The notes below the pieces were generated by a model that saw only the letters and a list, made by a program, of their open reading frames with translations, was not told where the DNA came from and made no database searches. A DNA stretch of 64,000 nucleotides from Salipiger sp. H15 (GTDB taxonomy: Bacteria > Pseudomonadota > Alphaproteobacteria > Rhodobacterales > Rhodobacteraceae): contig NZ_CP123390.1 in assembly GCF_040409955.1 (NCBI RefSeq), positions 62,001-126,000 of the forward strand. Direction: 5' to 3'. The first letter of the stretch is position 1. Each line of letters starts with the position of its first letter. The position numbers and the translations under genes were made by a program. Shown here piece after piece: positions 43,508-52,534 of this stretch.

Positions 43508-43728
43508 CGCCTTCCACAGCCACCAAGGAGTTCGCTATAGAGACGACAGCATGGAACGGAGAAGATACGCCCCCAGAGTCTGACGGCCCAAATGGTCATT
43601 TTGGACCTTGCCGGTAATGAGACCACGGCGCGTGCGTAACCCCATCAAGGCCACGGCCCGCGAGCCGATCAACAGGCCGGATACATATGAGCGATTTCCG
43701 AAGTCGTGCCAAATTCTTGATTGCGAAC
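43508..43728 (+). ncRNA. Candidate bridge RNA region, IS110 copy 1
   Basis: The noncoding 3' end of the element is strongly conserved between the two copies except at a few positions. A GGTC-ATTTTG-GACC stem-loop (43594-43607) is followed by GGTAATG at 43613-43619. These seven bases equal those at this copy's own left junction (42360-42366), whereas copy 2 has GCTAATG in both places. IS1111-group elements carry their bridge RNA here. The exact ends cannot be set. Confidence 0.5.
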
Positions 43729-43742
43729 AGCAGCCGGCACAT
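43729..43742 (-). repeat. Subterminal inverted repeat, right, IS110 copy 1
   Basis: AGCAGCCGGCACAT, inverted partner of 42369-42382, 14 bp perfect. Confidence 0.9.
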
Positions 43743-43930
43743 ACATCTGGGCCGAGAGGAACGCGCGCTCCTGCCCGCCATGTGTACGGCACGCTGCACC
43801 GCCGCAAGCCCACTCGGAGCCCTTTCCAGTCGCTCCGACTACTTATCTTGTGCCGGATGCAGAATTTTTGGATGCATCGGAATTGGCCCTAGATCCACAT
43901 CACCCGATGAAACGCGAAGGAGGCTCCTGC

Positions 43931-45043
43931 ATGGCCACCACCGGACAACAGCTGTTCACCACCCTCGAGGCCGACGGCACCCTGACCGTCGCTCTTGAGG
44001 ACGTTTCATTTGCCGACCCCGCCCGCAACCAGGTGCTCGTGCGGATGGAAGCTGCGCCGATCAACCCGTCGGATCTCGCCATTCTCGTCGGCGGCGCCGA
44101 CATGGAGAACGCGGAGTATACGCCCGGCAAGTTCGTGGCCCGGATGCCCGAGACGGTGAATGCCGCGTCGAAGGCGCGGCACGGTCTGAAACTGCCCGCT
44201 GGCAATGAAGGCGCCGGCACGGTCATCGCCGCCGGCGACAGCGACGCCGCGCAGGCGCTGATGGGGCAGCGCGTCTCCTGCGTCCCGGGCAACGCCTACA
44301 GCCAATACTGCCTCGCCGATGCGGACATGTGCCTTCCGCTGGGCGAGCATTCCTCCGAAGAGGGCGCCAGCGCCTTCGTCAATCCGATGACCGCGCTCGG
44401 CTTCGTGGAGACTGCCAGGGCCGATGGTCAGGATGCCATCCTGCACACCGTCGGGGCCTCGAACCTCGGCCAGATGCTGACACGCATCTGCGCAGAGGAC
44501 GGCATCGGGCTGGTGAACATCGTGCGAAAGACCGATCAGGTGGAGCTGCTGAAGGGGCTTGGCGCCGAGCATGTGGTCAACTCCTCCGAAGAGGATTTCA
44601 TGGACAAGCTGGCCGACGCCATTCGTGCGACAGGCGCCTTCTACGGCTTCGATCCCGTGGGGGGCGGCATGCTGGTCGATACCGCATTCCGGGCGATGGA
44701 GCGGGTCGCAAGGGAGCAGATGGCCGAGTATTCACGCTACGGATCGAACCAGCCGAAACGCATATTCATCTACGGCCGCCTCGACACCAGCCCCACCATG
44801 CTGACACCCAGCTACGGGTTCGGCTGGACCCTGTCTGGTTGGCTGCTGTTCCCGTTCCTGCAGTCGGTTGGGCAGGAAACCGTGGCCCGGATGCGTCAGC
44901 GCGTGCGTGACAACCTCACCAGCACCTTTGCCAGCAGCTACAAGTCTCGGGTCACGCTGGAGGATATGCTCACCAAAGACGCCGTGCTGGACTACCGCGC
45001 CATGCGCACGGGCGAGAAATATCTCGTCACGCCCTGGGCCTGA
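43931..45043 (+). CDS. Zinc-type alcohol dehydrogenase-like (MDR) oxidoreductase
   Basis: A 370-residue medium-chain reductase. The N-terminal catalytic domain has VLVRMEAAPINPSDLAILVG and GNEGAGTVIAAG; the Rossmann domain has HTVGASNLGQMLTRIC. The structural-zinc cysteines are absent, as in quinone reductase and enoyl reductase-like MDRs. GGAGG nine bases ahead supports ATG 43931. Substrate unknown. It converges on the DJ-1 gene across a strong hairpin. Confidence 0.9.
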   Translation: MATTGQQLFTTLEADGTLTVALEDVSFADPARNQVLVRMEAAPINPSDLAILVGGADMENAEYTPGKFVARMPETVNAASKARHGLKLPAGNEGAGTVIAAGDSDAAQALMGQRVSCVPGNAYSQYCLADADMCLPLGEHSSEEGASAFVNPMTALGFVETARADGQDAILHTVGASNLGQMLTRICAEDGIGLVNIVRKTDQVELLKGLGAEHVVNSSEEDFMDKLADAIRATGAFYGFDPVGGGMLVDTAFRAMERVAREQMAEYSRYGSNQPKRIFIYGRLDTSPTMLTPSYGFGWTLSGWLLFPFLQSVGQETVARMRQRVRDNLTSTFASSYKSRVTLEDMLTKDAVLDYRAMRTGEKYLVTPWA

Positions 45044-45056
45044 TCCGCAGGCCAGA

Positions 45057-45086
45057 GCGGCGCCGCCCGTCGCTGGGCGGCGCCGC
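45057..45086. terminator. Bidirectional hairpin between convergent genes
   Basis: A perfect 12-bp stem (GCGGCGCCGCCC with its complement) and a GTCGCT loop, placed 13 bases after one stop codon and 6 bases before the other. It lacks T tracts but its position points to termination in both directions. Confidence 0.65.
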
Positions 45087-45092
45087 AGGGGA

Positions 45093-45773
45093 TCACAGAA
45101 GCTCGAGAACCTTCTTCGCCGCCGTCTCCGACGAAGCCGGGTTCTGCCCGGTCACCAGCCGGCCATCGGCCACGGCATGAGGCTGCCAGTCGCCGACGCT
45201 TTCGAAGTCAGCCCCGAGTTCACGCAGCTTGGTTTCCAGCAGAAACGGCACCGCCTCCACCAGCCCCACGGCCTCTTCCTCGCTGTCCGTGAAGGCCGTG
45301 ACCTTGCGGCCCTTCACGATGGGATCGCCGTTCGCATCCACGACATTGGCAAAGGCCGCCGGGCCATGACAGACCGAGGCGACAATCTTGCCGCTGTCCC
45401 AGGCGTCGCCAATGGCCTTGGCTGCAAGTGCGCTTTCGGCGAGGTCGAACATCGCGCCGTGGCCGCCCGGGATGTAGAGCGCGTCGTAAGCGGTGACGTC
45501 CTCGTCCTCGAGGCGGCCGGGGCTGGACAGCAGCGCCGTTGCCTCCGCATCTGCGCGGAACCTGGTGACCGAGGCCGGGGCCTCCTCACCAGTCACGTCG
45601 GAATTCGGGTCAATGGGAACAGGTTTGCCGCCAAGCGTCACCAGCGTGACCTCGTGGCCCGCATCAAGGAAAGCGTAATACGGGCTCGCCAACTCTTCGT
45701 ACCAAACGCCGGTGGGGTTGCCGGTATCGCCAAGGACATCGGCCGCAGTGGACAGGATCAGAATACGTGCCAT
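45093..45773 (-). CDS. DJ-1/PfpI family protein (Hsp31-like class I glutamine amidotransferase fold)
   Basis: A 226-residue protein with the nucleophile-elbow Cys135-His136 in VASVCHGPAAF, a glutamate in WYEELASP near residue 26 and IPGGHGAMFD before the elbow. Relatives are glyoxalase III, deglycase-like or chaperone proteins that protect from reactive aldehydes. Divergent from the LysR gene at 45907, which probably controls it. Confidence 0.92.
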   Translation of the reverse strand: MARILILSTAADVLGDTGNPTGVWYEELASPYYAFLDAGHEVTLVTLGGKPVPIDPNSDVTGEEAPASVTRFRADAEATALLSSPGRLEDEDVTAYDALYIPGGHGAMFDLAESALAAKAIGDAWDSGKIVASVCHGPAAFANVVDANGDPIVKGRKVTAFTDSEEEAVGLVEAVPFLLETKLRELGADFESVGDWQPHAVADGRLVTGQNPASSETAAKKVLELL

Positions 45774-45906
45774 TTTTCAGGTCTCCTTGCGTTGTCTCGG
45801 AACGTCCCGCGAGGGTCACTGCAGGAACGTCTCCGCAGTGATATGGGACGAATTTGCAAATCGAGAAATTGATGCGCAGCATGTCAGATATCGGTAAGCT
45901 GGACAC

Positions 45907-46824
45907 ATGACCCCAGACATATCTCTTCTTCGCGTCTTCCACGCCGTGATGGAAGAACGCAATGTCACTGCTGCGGCGCGACGCCTCGGCCAGTCGCAAA
46001 GCAATGTCAGCGCGGCGCTTGCGCGGCTGCGCGGCGCCTTGGGGGATGAGCTTTTCCTGCGCGCGAGATATGGCGTCGAGCCGACCGAGAAAGCGTTGCA
46101 GATCGCGCCGGACGTCGCGGCCGGGCTGGACCGGCTCGAACGGGCGTTCCGTGCCGCCGAGCCTTTCGACCCCGCTCAAAGCACGCGGCGCTTCCGGCTG
46201 TTGCTGGGTCCTTACGCGGAGGTCGTGCTCGCCCCGCCTCTGGCCGCCGCCTTCGCGCGTCACGCCCCCAAGGCAGAGCTCGAAATCGCCCCGATCGGCC
46301 CGGACCTGGATCCGCGCTCCCTTGCCGGGCAAAGCTTCGATCTCGCCATCGGACGGTTCTCCCCTCCACCGGAGGACCTGGTCGTCTCGGAACTGTTCAA
46401 TGACGGATTCCGCTGCATCGTAGCCCCCGAGGCTTTGGCAGACGGCGCGACCCTGAATCGCGACCTTTATGAGCGGCTTCCGCATGTGGTGGTGGCGCCG
46501 CCGGGAAAATGGCGCACCGGATTGCACAAACTAACCGCCGACACAGGCCTGCGCCGCAACACCGCGATGATCGTCTCGCACTTCCTGACGGCAGCCCCGA
46601 CAGTCGCCCGCGTCGGAGGCATCGCCACGGTCCCTGCGCGCATAGCGGCGATGATCGCCGAACCTTATGGTCTCCGAGACATGCCGGTCCCACTGAACCT
46701 TGGCACCTTCCCGACGCAGGTCGCTTGGCACCCACATAACCGGAGCGACGCACGCCACATCTGGCTGCGAGACCTTCTGAACAACATTGCATTCGGAGAA
46801 AAGGAGAGGGGCCGAGACACGTGA
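45907..46824 (+). CDS. LysR-family regulator, divergent from the DJ-1 gene
   Basis: A 305-residue LysR-type protein of the NodD/LinR-like branch: helix-turn-helix at residues 15-38 (ERNVTAAARRLGQSQSNVSA, then ALARLRGALGDELFLR) and effector domain from about residue 90 (LLLGPYAEVVLAPPLAAAF). 133 bases separate it from the DJ-1 gene in the opposite direction. Confidence 0.92.
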   Translation: MTPDISLLRVFHAVMEERNVTAAARRLGQSQSNVSAALARLRGALGDELFLRARYGVEPTEKALQIAPDVAAGLDRLERAFRAAEPFDPAQSTRRFRLLLGPYAEVVLAPPLAAAFARHAPKAELEIAPIGPDLDPRSLAGQSFDLAIGRFSPPPEDLVVSELFNDGFRCIVAPEALADGATLNRDLYERLPHVVVAPPGKWRTGLHKLTADTGLRRNTAMIVSHFLTAAPTVARVGGIATVPARIAAMIAEPYGLRDMPVPLNLGTFPTQVAWHPHNRSDARHIWLRDLLNNIAFGEKERGRDT

Positions 46825-46968
46825 CCACAAAGTCCTTGGCAGCTCATTGCGCCTGCCTGCCGTCCCGGTCATGAGCAACGTCTGACCGCGTCGACCGCCT
46901 CGCCACCCGGGTAATCCCCAAGACGTGACTGTCATGGACTCCTGGCGCGGCCCGTAGTGTCGTGCGAC

Positions 46969-47295
46969 TCAGTGCAGCCGAGCGCGCACGAAATAGGCCA
47001 GCACGGACTCCTCTCCCAGCTCCCGAAGCGCCTCTAGTCGGTGGAGACCTTCGATCAGCACGTAGCCGTCTCCGTCAGGCCGGAGTTGAATTGGGGTGGT
47101 CTGTCCGTCCTCCAAAATGCTCTCGGCGAGCTTGTTGACTTTGTCCTCGCAGAGCGTCTTTTTTCGCTTGAGCGGAACCCTAATGGCGCTGATCGCAACG
47201 GTGTGCTTTTCCAACATCGGTGGAGCATGGGGCAGATTGGCATCAGGCGCGAGTCCTTTCGAAGCTGGGGCGCGTGTCAATGATGTCCAAGTCAT
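46969..47295 (-). CDS. Small ParB-like (ParB/sulfiredoxin-fold) protein
   Basis: A 108-residue single-domain protein: AISAIRVPLKRKKTLCEDKV, then GQTTPIQLRPDGDGYVLIEG and GLHRLEALRELGEE are the ParB N-terminal core. There is no helix-turn-helix, so it is not a partition ParB. Start ATG 47295 is preferred because the segment between it and ATG 47217 (RAPASKGLAPDANLPHAPP) recurs in relatives. Role unknown; such genes often lie near mobile elements. Confidence 0.8.
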   Translation of the reverse strand: MTWTSLTRAPASKGLAPDANLPHAPPMLEKHTVAISAIRVPLKRKKTLCEDKVNKLAESILEDGQTTPIQLRPDGDGYVLIEGLHRLEALRELGEESVLAYFVRARLH

Positions 47296-47809
47296 CGGGC
47301 GGGCCACCAAACGCAATACGCGCTTTGCATGCGACCAGTGTCACGCCGCGATCTCGCCGTCCCTTGCCTGCGCTGAGTCGACCCACCCAGGTTTTTTGGA
47401 CAGGGCCGTTTGGCTACTTGAGCCCAAACGCGACCTTCGCCCCGAGATGCCTATGCGACGAAGCGGCCCTTCACCCCGAGAGCATGGGGCGGCAATGGTG
47501 CGGACCTTTCAGCCGTTCGCCGCATGTGCTCGATTTACGCTGCACTCGCGAAGTCACGAGGGAGGAAGGGCGAATTCCGGACCTTTGCTGCGGCGACAAT
47601 CCGATCACCCAGAAAAGGTGGAAGCCGACGTTCGGAGCGGTCCAAGGTCGAGGTTTGTTGTGCGCCGCTGCAAGGCCGCACCGAGCCTTAAACTCAAGTG
47701 CCCGCGAACCGCATAAAGGGACCACATCAACCGTTGTGGTTGGCACTCGACAGGAAAAGTGGTCAGCGTGGCCGAAGTCGCGCTGTCCACTCGGCGTGTT
47801 CACGGGATG
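47296..47809. other. Intergenic region holding relic copy B
   Basis: No gene. Contains the dispersed relic at 47569-47690. Confidence 0.5.
47569..47690 (+). repeat. Dispersed intergenic relic, copy B
   Basis: About 120 bases similar to 26669-26789, same orientation. On the minus strand it reads NKPRPWTAPNVGFHLFWVIG. Confidence 0.75.
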
Positions 47810-48304
47810 TCAGTTGGTTCGGGGATCGTCGGCTTTCTCAAGATAGGTGATGTCGAAGGGGCCCATTCCGGCGATCTGCACCACCGTGATCTCGTTGGCC
47901 CAGGCGAAATGCGCCATGTTCGCCGGCAGCGCGGCAAAGCTTCCGGCCGGAAGCAGTGGTCCCTTCTGGTCGAGCGTCTCGCCCATAGCGATGCCGATTT
48001 GGCCAGAGATCACCGTCACCAACTCGTCCATTGAGTGGGTATGTGGAGGGATCACGTAGCCTTCGGGAAAGCGTAGTCGGATCACAAAGACCCCGGGTTC
48101 GCCGGGATTGCCGGCCAGGACTGCCAGTTCGGCACCCGGCGGAAGAAGCGGCGGGCCGGCCCCGAATTCGACTTCGTCCGCGGTCTTCACCGAGTGGGCG
48201 CTGTCTCCGGCCATCAGAGAATTGGATCCCGCGCCAAGCGATATTATCAGGGCAAGGGCTACGGTTGCCCCACGTCGTTCGATCAATCTTGTAAAATGCG
48301 TCAT
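47810..48304 (-). CDS. Secreted cupin-domain protein
   Basis: A 164-residue protein with a signal peptide (ATVALALIISLGAGSNSLMA) and one cupin: metal-binding HTHSMDE near residue 90 and the second His in ANMAHFAW. Role unknown. It lies downstream of, and in the same direction as, the SARP/TPR regulator, 128 bases away, and may be its target. Confidence 0.85.
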   Translation of the reverse strand: MTHFTRLIERRGATVALALIISLGAGSNSLMAGDSAHSVKTADEVEFGAGPPLLPPGAELAVLAGNPGEPGVFVIRLRFPEGYVIPPHTHSMDELVTVISGQIGIAMGETLDQKGPLLPAGSFAALPANMAHFAWANEITVVQIAGMGPFDITYLEKADDPRTN

Positions 48305-48432
48305 TTGTCTCTCCGGTGCCTGCGGCTGGGTGTGAGGCAGTTCTCGGCCGCTGGGTCACAGAATGATCCCTCGCCGTGGGACCGGGCGTGGAACAGGATG
48401 TTGGAAATGGAGTGGAACCGTGATCGCACGGC

Positions 48433-50511
48433 TCAGCCGAGCACCACCTTGGCCGCGGCGCTGCGCAACTGGCGGGCCCGTTCCGGCGAGAAGTGGAAGG
48501 CCGAGAGAAACGAATCGACGTCGTAGCCCGGTTGCGTCGCATGGATGGCCGCCGCCATGCTCCGACCTTCCGGCACGCGTCCCGCAAGCGAAAGGGTCAG
48601 TGCTGCGATCCCGAGGATGTTGACATGCGCATTTGGACGGGCGACCGCGCGGAGGGCCCAGTCGGCGGCCTCGTCGAACTGGCCCAAGCGCAAGTGCGCG
48701 ATCGCGCGGGTTCCCAGCATCCCGAACAACAGCGGATCGAGAGGGCTGAGCGTACGGGCGGTATCGGCGGCCTGGATTGCCATCTGAGGGTCGCCGCTCT
48801 GCGCTTCGACGAAGGCCAGCGAGTAGTGCCCATGCGCGAAGTTCGGGCTCAGTTCGACCGACCGGCGCAACGCGCTGGCCGCCGCGGCGTGTTGGCGGCG
48901 CAGCCAGAGCGCGCGGCCCAAGGCCCAGTGCGCGGCTGGATCATGCTCGTCGGCTTGCAGGCTCTGCATCGCGCAGGCATAGGCGCTCTCACTCTCGCCG
49001 GTGGGATCGCTCCAGTGTTGGAAAGCGTTCTGCCAATGGGTGAACGACAGCCCGGCGAAGGCGCGCGAAAAGGTCGGGTCCCTTGCAACCGACTGGCGGA
49101 AATACTGTGTCGCCCGGGCATTGTCGGCACGGGTGAAGCGATACATGTGCCACATCCCGCGGTGATGCAGGCTCCACGCGTCGAGTGATGTCGGCGGCCT
49201 CAGGATCGCGCGATTGCGTTCCGCCTGCTCGATCTCCGCAGTCAGGGCCGCGACCACGCGCCTTCCCAGCGTGTCCAACGCTCCGAGGAGGTCAACTGAA
49301 GGCGCCTCGCACACCTCGGTCCAGACGAGATGCGCGGTCTCGGTCTCGATTAGGTCGATCTCGAGGGCGAGGCGATCGGGTGTCTTGCGCAGCACGCCTG
49401 TGGCCACGTAGCTCACACCAAGTTCCGATCCCACCTCGGCGGCCGATCTGCCAGTCCCTGCGGCCGCCTCAGTGGACCCCAGAGCGATGATCGCGAGGCT
49501 GCGCAGCTTCGCCATCCGCGTGATGACATCTCGGGTCAGGCCAAGAGCAATGGCAGGTCCTTCGGACCAGTCCTGCAGGAAACGGAACGGCATCACCGCA
49601 AGCCCCGGGCGCAATTGCCGCGCATGTTCCTTATCGGTTGCCCCGGGGGGGCCTATCTTGGCCGGAGAGACATCATTCGTCGCAGGCGAGGGTCGCGTTC
49701 GATGCCGGATTTCGTTCCAAATCCTCCGGAGCCCGTCCTCTGGCACACCCTCCTCGGCAAAGAGCCGCACTGCGGTCGCCACGTGGGTCTCCGCCTCGGC
49801 CTGCCGCCCGCGCAGCGCGAGATGCTCGAGCAGCGCGCGGTGCGCGGCGATGTCGTAGGGCGTGAGTTCGAGCCAACGATCGAGCAGTGGCGCGACCAGT
49901 TCCGATGCCGGTGGCAGCAATTCCAACTGATGCTGCAGCAGTTTGAGTTCGCAGCCAGCGAAGCGGCGCCTTTGCGCATTCAGCCAAAGCGAGGCCTGCG
50001 ATCCGGTCAGGTCGAGATCCCCCAGAAACATGCCGCGGAAGAGTTCCAGACCAGTGTTGTTTCTGGAGTCCTTGGCGCGACCAGCCACTTGCGAGGTTTC
50101 CATCATTTTCAGGACACGCAAAGCATCGACCGCGCACCCGTCAAGATCGAGAGCCACAGTATCCGCACTCGATATCAAGCGGCGACGTTCGGGCTGGTCA
50201 ACGATCCGGCGCAACTTTGCCAAGTACCATCGCAACTCCCCGCGCGGGTCATTCGGGCATTCCCAAAGCACCTCGCAGAGGTGCTGGCGACTGACTGGAA
50301 CGGTTTCGAGGATGAGCAGCGCCAGTAGCGCCCGGAGCTTGCGCGACCGGGGCAATTCGACCGGCGCGCCGTCGCGCAGGACCACCACATCTCCCAGCAA
50401 CCTGAACTCAAGGCCCGGCGACTTCGCAGACTGACCTATGTCCACAAGGTGTCCCAAGGTCTCTCCCCCCTCGTGCTGAGACCGGTAGACTAACACAGAA
50501 TCAAGGCCCAC
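48433..50511 (-). CDS. SARP-type regulator with TolB-like and TPR regions (1)
   Basis: About 692 residues. The N-terminal OmpR-type winged helix (LEFRLLGDVVVLRDGAPVEL, then SRKLRALLALLILE) is followed by a BTAD-like helical domain. A TolB/FlgO-like segment comes next (LAVMPFRFLQDWSEGPAIAL, then GVSYVATGVLRK) and C-terminal TPRs (ATQYFRQSVARDPTFSRAFA, SVELSPNFAHGHYSLAFVEA). This architecture is common among alphaproteobacterial HTH-adenylate-cyclase-like regulators. The start is uncertain: GTG 50511, TTG 50457 or GTG 50445; GGGGGAG ahead of 50457 favours the shorter form. Confidence 0.88.
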   Translation of the reverse strand: MGLDSVLVYRSQHEGGETLGHLVDIGQSAKSPGLEFRLLGDVVVLRDGAPVELPRSRKLRALLALLILETVPVSRQHLCEVLWECPNDPRGELRWYLAKLRRIVDQPERRRLISSADTVALDLDGCAVDALRVLKMMETSQVAGRAKDSRNNTGLELFRGMFLGDLDLTGSQASLWLNAQRRRFAGCELKLLQHQLELLPPASELVAPLLDRWLELTPYDIAAHRALLEHLALRGRQAEAETHVATAVRLFAEEGVPEDGLRRIWNEIRHRTRPSPATNDVSPAKIGPPGATDKEHARQLRPGLAVMPFRFLQDWSEGPAIALGLTRDVITRMAKLRSLAIIALGSTEAAAGTGRSAAEVGSELGVSYVATGVLRKTPDRLALEIDLIETETAHLVWTEVCEAPSVDLLGALDTLGRRVVAALTAEIEQAERNRAILRPPTSLDAWSLHHRGMWHMYRFTRADNARATQYFRQSVARDPTFSRAFAGLSFTHWQNAFQHWSDPTGESESAYACAMQSLQADEHDPAAHWALGRALWLRRQHAAAASALRRSVELSPNFAHGHYSLAFVEAQSGDPQMAIQAADTARTLSPLDPLLFGMLGTRAIAHLRLGQFDEAADWALRAVARPNAHVNILGIAALTLSLAGRVPEGRSMAAAIHATQPGYDVDSFLSAFHFSPERARQLRSAAAKVVLG

Positions 50512-50780
50512 GAGCGCAGAAACGAACTGCGAAGGTACCCCTTGGCCGATCGAGAAAGCCTCAAGCGGATAACCGAACTTGCCGTGGCGAACTTTCGCTA
50601 TCCGACTCCCAATTCGCGGGCCTTGGCTGTTGCAGCGACAAAGCAGGAGTCGCAGTGCGGGGCGGGAAGGTCCTCTCTAAGTCTGTCCTTGCGGTCGCTT
50701 CCGCTGCAGATGGCAAAAAAGGCAGCTTTGGTGACGCTGCGTTACCGCGTCCAGTCATGAGATGAGTGACCGCTAATGGG

Positions 50781-50794
50781 ATGTGCCGGCTGCT
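50781..50794 (+). repeat. Subterminal inverted repeat, left, IS110 copy 2
   Basis: ATGTGCCGGCTGCT, exact inverted match to 52138-52151. Confidence 0.9.
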
Positions 50795-50851
50795 TTCCCC
50801 ACCGTCGGGTTATCCTGGAGCAGGATAATCCGCGCCAAAGGAGAAGCAGCC

Positions 50852-51919
50852 ATGTGTGCGAAGAAGACAGGAAGCATTGAAGACCTGGCAGTTGTCGGCA
50901 TCGATATCGGCAAGGATACCTTCCATCTGGTCGGTTTCGACCGCTCGGGTCAGGTGGTTTTGCGCAAGCAGATCAAGCGGCTCGCGCTGGACGCAACGTT
51001 CGAGAAGTTGCCACGATGCGTGGTCGGGATGGAGGCCTGCCTCAGCGCCCATTTCGTCAGCCGAAGGCTGCGCGACATGGGGTTCGAACCGCGTATCATT
51101 CCGGCGATCTACGTGAAGCCGTTCAACAAGGGCCAGAAGAACGATTACAACGATGCAGAGGCGATCGCCGAAGCCGCTCTGCGGCCGAACCTCCGGACGG
51201 TGACGGAGAAGAGCCAGGACCAGCTCGACCTTCAGGCCCTGCATCGGGTGCGGGCCCGGCTCGTCTCGCGGCGTACCGCAACGATCAACCAGATCCGTGC
51301 CTTCCTGATCGAACAGGGGATCGCGGTTCGCAGCGGGCTACGCGCCTTGCGGAATTCCTTCGAGGCGATCCTCGAACAGAGACGCGACGAGATCTCTGCC
51401 CGCATGCGGAGCATCCTGATCGGGCTCTACGGCGACTGGCTCTGGCTCGATGACCGGATTGCCGCCGTATCGACGGAGATTGAGGAGATCAGCCGCACGG
51501 AAGAGAACTGCGCGAACATCATGTCGATCCCCGGCATCGGACCGGTGATTTCGACGGCCATGGTCGCGGCGGTCGGCCGGGGCGATGCCTTCGACCGAGG
51601 CCGCGACTTCGCCGCCTGGGTCGGGCTGGTGCCCCGACAGTTCAGCACGGGAGGGCGCGCGATCCTCGGGCGGATCACCAAGCGGGGAAGCCGATACCTG
51701 CGCATGCTCTTCGTGCAGGCGGCCAAGGTGATAATGATGCGCCCCCACCGATGGCAGGCGTTCAGCTTCGGAGCCTGGCTCGAACGCGCCGTATCCCGAA
51801 TGCCCAGGAACAAGGCTGCGATTGCCTTGGCCAACAAGCTGGCCCGCACGGCGTGGAGCATCCTGCGTCACGGCACACGGTTCGACACCCCCAGGGATTT
51901 GGCCATGGAAGCGATCTGA
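50852..51919 (+). CDS. IS110-family transposase (DEDD/serine recombinase), copy 2
   Basis: A 355-residue protein differing from copy 1 by roughly 25 to 30 residues, with the same DEDD residues (VGIDIGKD, VGMEACLS, NDYNDAEAIAEA) and RQFSTGGR near the C-terminus. Intact, with the same AAAGGAGAAGC ribosome site. Confidence 0.95.
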   Translation: MCAKKTGSIEDLAVVGIDIGKDTFHLVGFDRSGQVVLRKQIKRLALDATFEKLPRCVVGMEACLSAHFVSRRLRDMGFEPRIIPAIYVKPFNKGQKNDYNDAEAIAEAALRPNLRTVTEKSQDQLDLQALHRVRARLVSRRTATINQIRAFLIEQGIAVRSGLRALRNSFEAILEQRRDEISARMRSILIGLYGDWLWLDDRIAAVSTEIEEISRTEENCANIMSIPGIGPVISTAMVAAVGRGDAFDRGRDFAAWVGLVPRQFSTGGRAILGRITKRGSRYLRMLFVQAAKVIMMRPHRWQAFSFGAWLERAVSRMPRNKAAIALANKLARTAWSILRHGTRFDTPRDLAMEAI

Positions 51920-52137
51920 CAGCTTCCCGGTCACTAAGGAGTTCGCGAAAGAGGACAGCATGGAACGGAGAAACTACGCCCCCAGAGTCTGACGGCCCTT
52001 TAGGTCATCATCGACCTTGCCGCTAATGAGACCACGGTGCGTGCGTAACCCCATCGAGGCCACGGCCCGCGAGCCGACAAACAGGCCGGATACATATGAG
52101 CGATTTCCGAAGTCGTGCCGATTTCTCGATTGCGAAC
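51920..52137 (+). ncRNA. Candidate bridge RNA region, IS110 copy 2
   Basis: Counterpart of 43508-43728. The stem-loop is AGGTC-ATCATC-GACCT and is followed by CCGCTAATG at 52020-52028, identical over nine bases to this copy's left junction at 50770-50778. This copy-specific agreement is what a guide sequence would show. Ends not defined. Confidence 0.5.
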
Positions 52138-52151
52138 AGCAGCCGGCACAT
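52138..52151 (-). repeat. Subterminal inverted repeat, right, IS110 copy 2
   Basis: AGCAGCCGGCACAT, inverted partner of 50781-50794. Confidence 0.9.
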
Positions 52152-52166
52152 ACAAATGGGCCGAGG

Positions 52167-52534
52167 GCGATGCCGCGCCCTTCGCTGCATTTGCGAGATC
52201 GCTCTCGCTGGCCATGGACAATTTGGGCTCGGAGGCGCCGATCGCTGCGCTCCTTCTGAACGGCAGGTTTCGATAAACGAACTCAGCGGAGCCAGGTCCG
52301 CTTCCTGCGCGCTGGTGCCCGAGCCGAACACCGCATGCGACCGGAGCCTGCTCTAAACCGGTGCGCGACCAGATTTCTGGACCGGCCGAATGAAGCTCTT
52401 CGCAACCGCCCTTCCCCCGCACTGGAATCGCATAAGCGCCATTGAGTTGACCTGAACCGAATAGGAACGGATAGGCGACCACTTCGCGAGTCGAGATGAA
52501 ATCCTGGCCGGTCCATGAAACCGGCAGCAGGCCA
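52167..52534. other. Intergenic debris
   Basis: A short protein-like stretch (FAAFARSLSLAMDNLGSEAP) can be read near 52190-52260 before a stop, without a start codon. Nothing identified. Confidence 0.3.

Larger units (their letters stand above)
42363..43756 (+). mobile_element. IS110-family element, copy 1 (IS1111-like)
   Basis: About 1.39 kb. Subterminal 14-bp inverted repeats ATGTGCCGGCTGCT at 42369-42382 and, inverted, at 43729-43742. The transposase lies about 75 bases from the left end, while about 220 noncoding bases separate its stop from the right repeat, the layout of the IS1111 group. The second copy starts at 50774. Outer boundaries are estimated from where the two copies stop matching. 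Confidence 0.88.
50774..52166 (+). mobile_element. IS110-family element, copy 2 (IS1111-like)
   Basis: Same organisation as copy 1: 14-bp subterminal inverted repeats at 50781-50794 and 52138-52151, transposase near the left end, noncoding 3' region. The two copies differ at many silent positions, so they are related elements rather than a recent duplication. Confidence 0.88.

Noticed and set aside
46969..47295. Second partition system based on the ParB-like protein
   Set aside because: Single small ParB/sulfiredoxin domain without a helix-turn-helix, no ParA neighbour and no parS-like palindromes nearby.
26669..47690. CRISPR or phage attachment sites as an explanation of the two relic copies
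   Set aside because: Only two imperfect copies 21 kb apart, with no array spacing, integrase or tRNA nearby.
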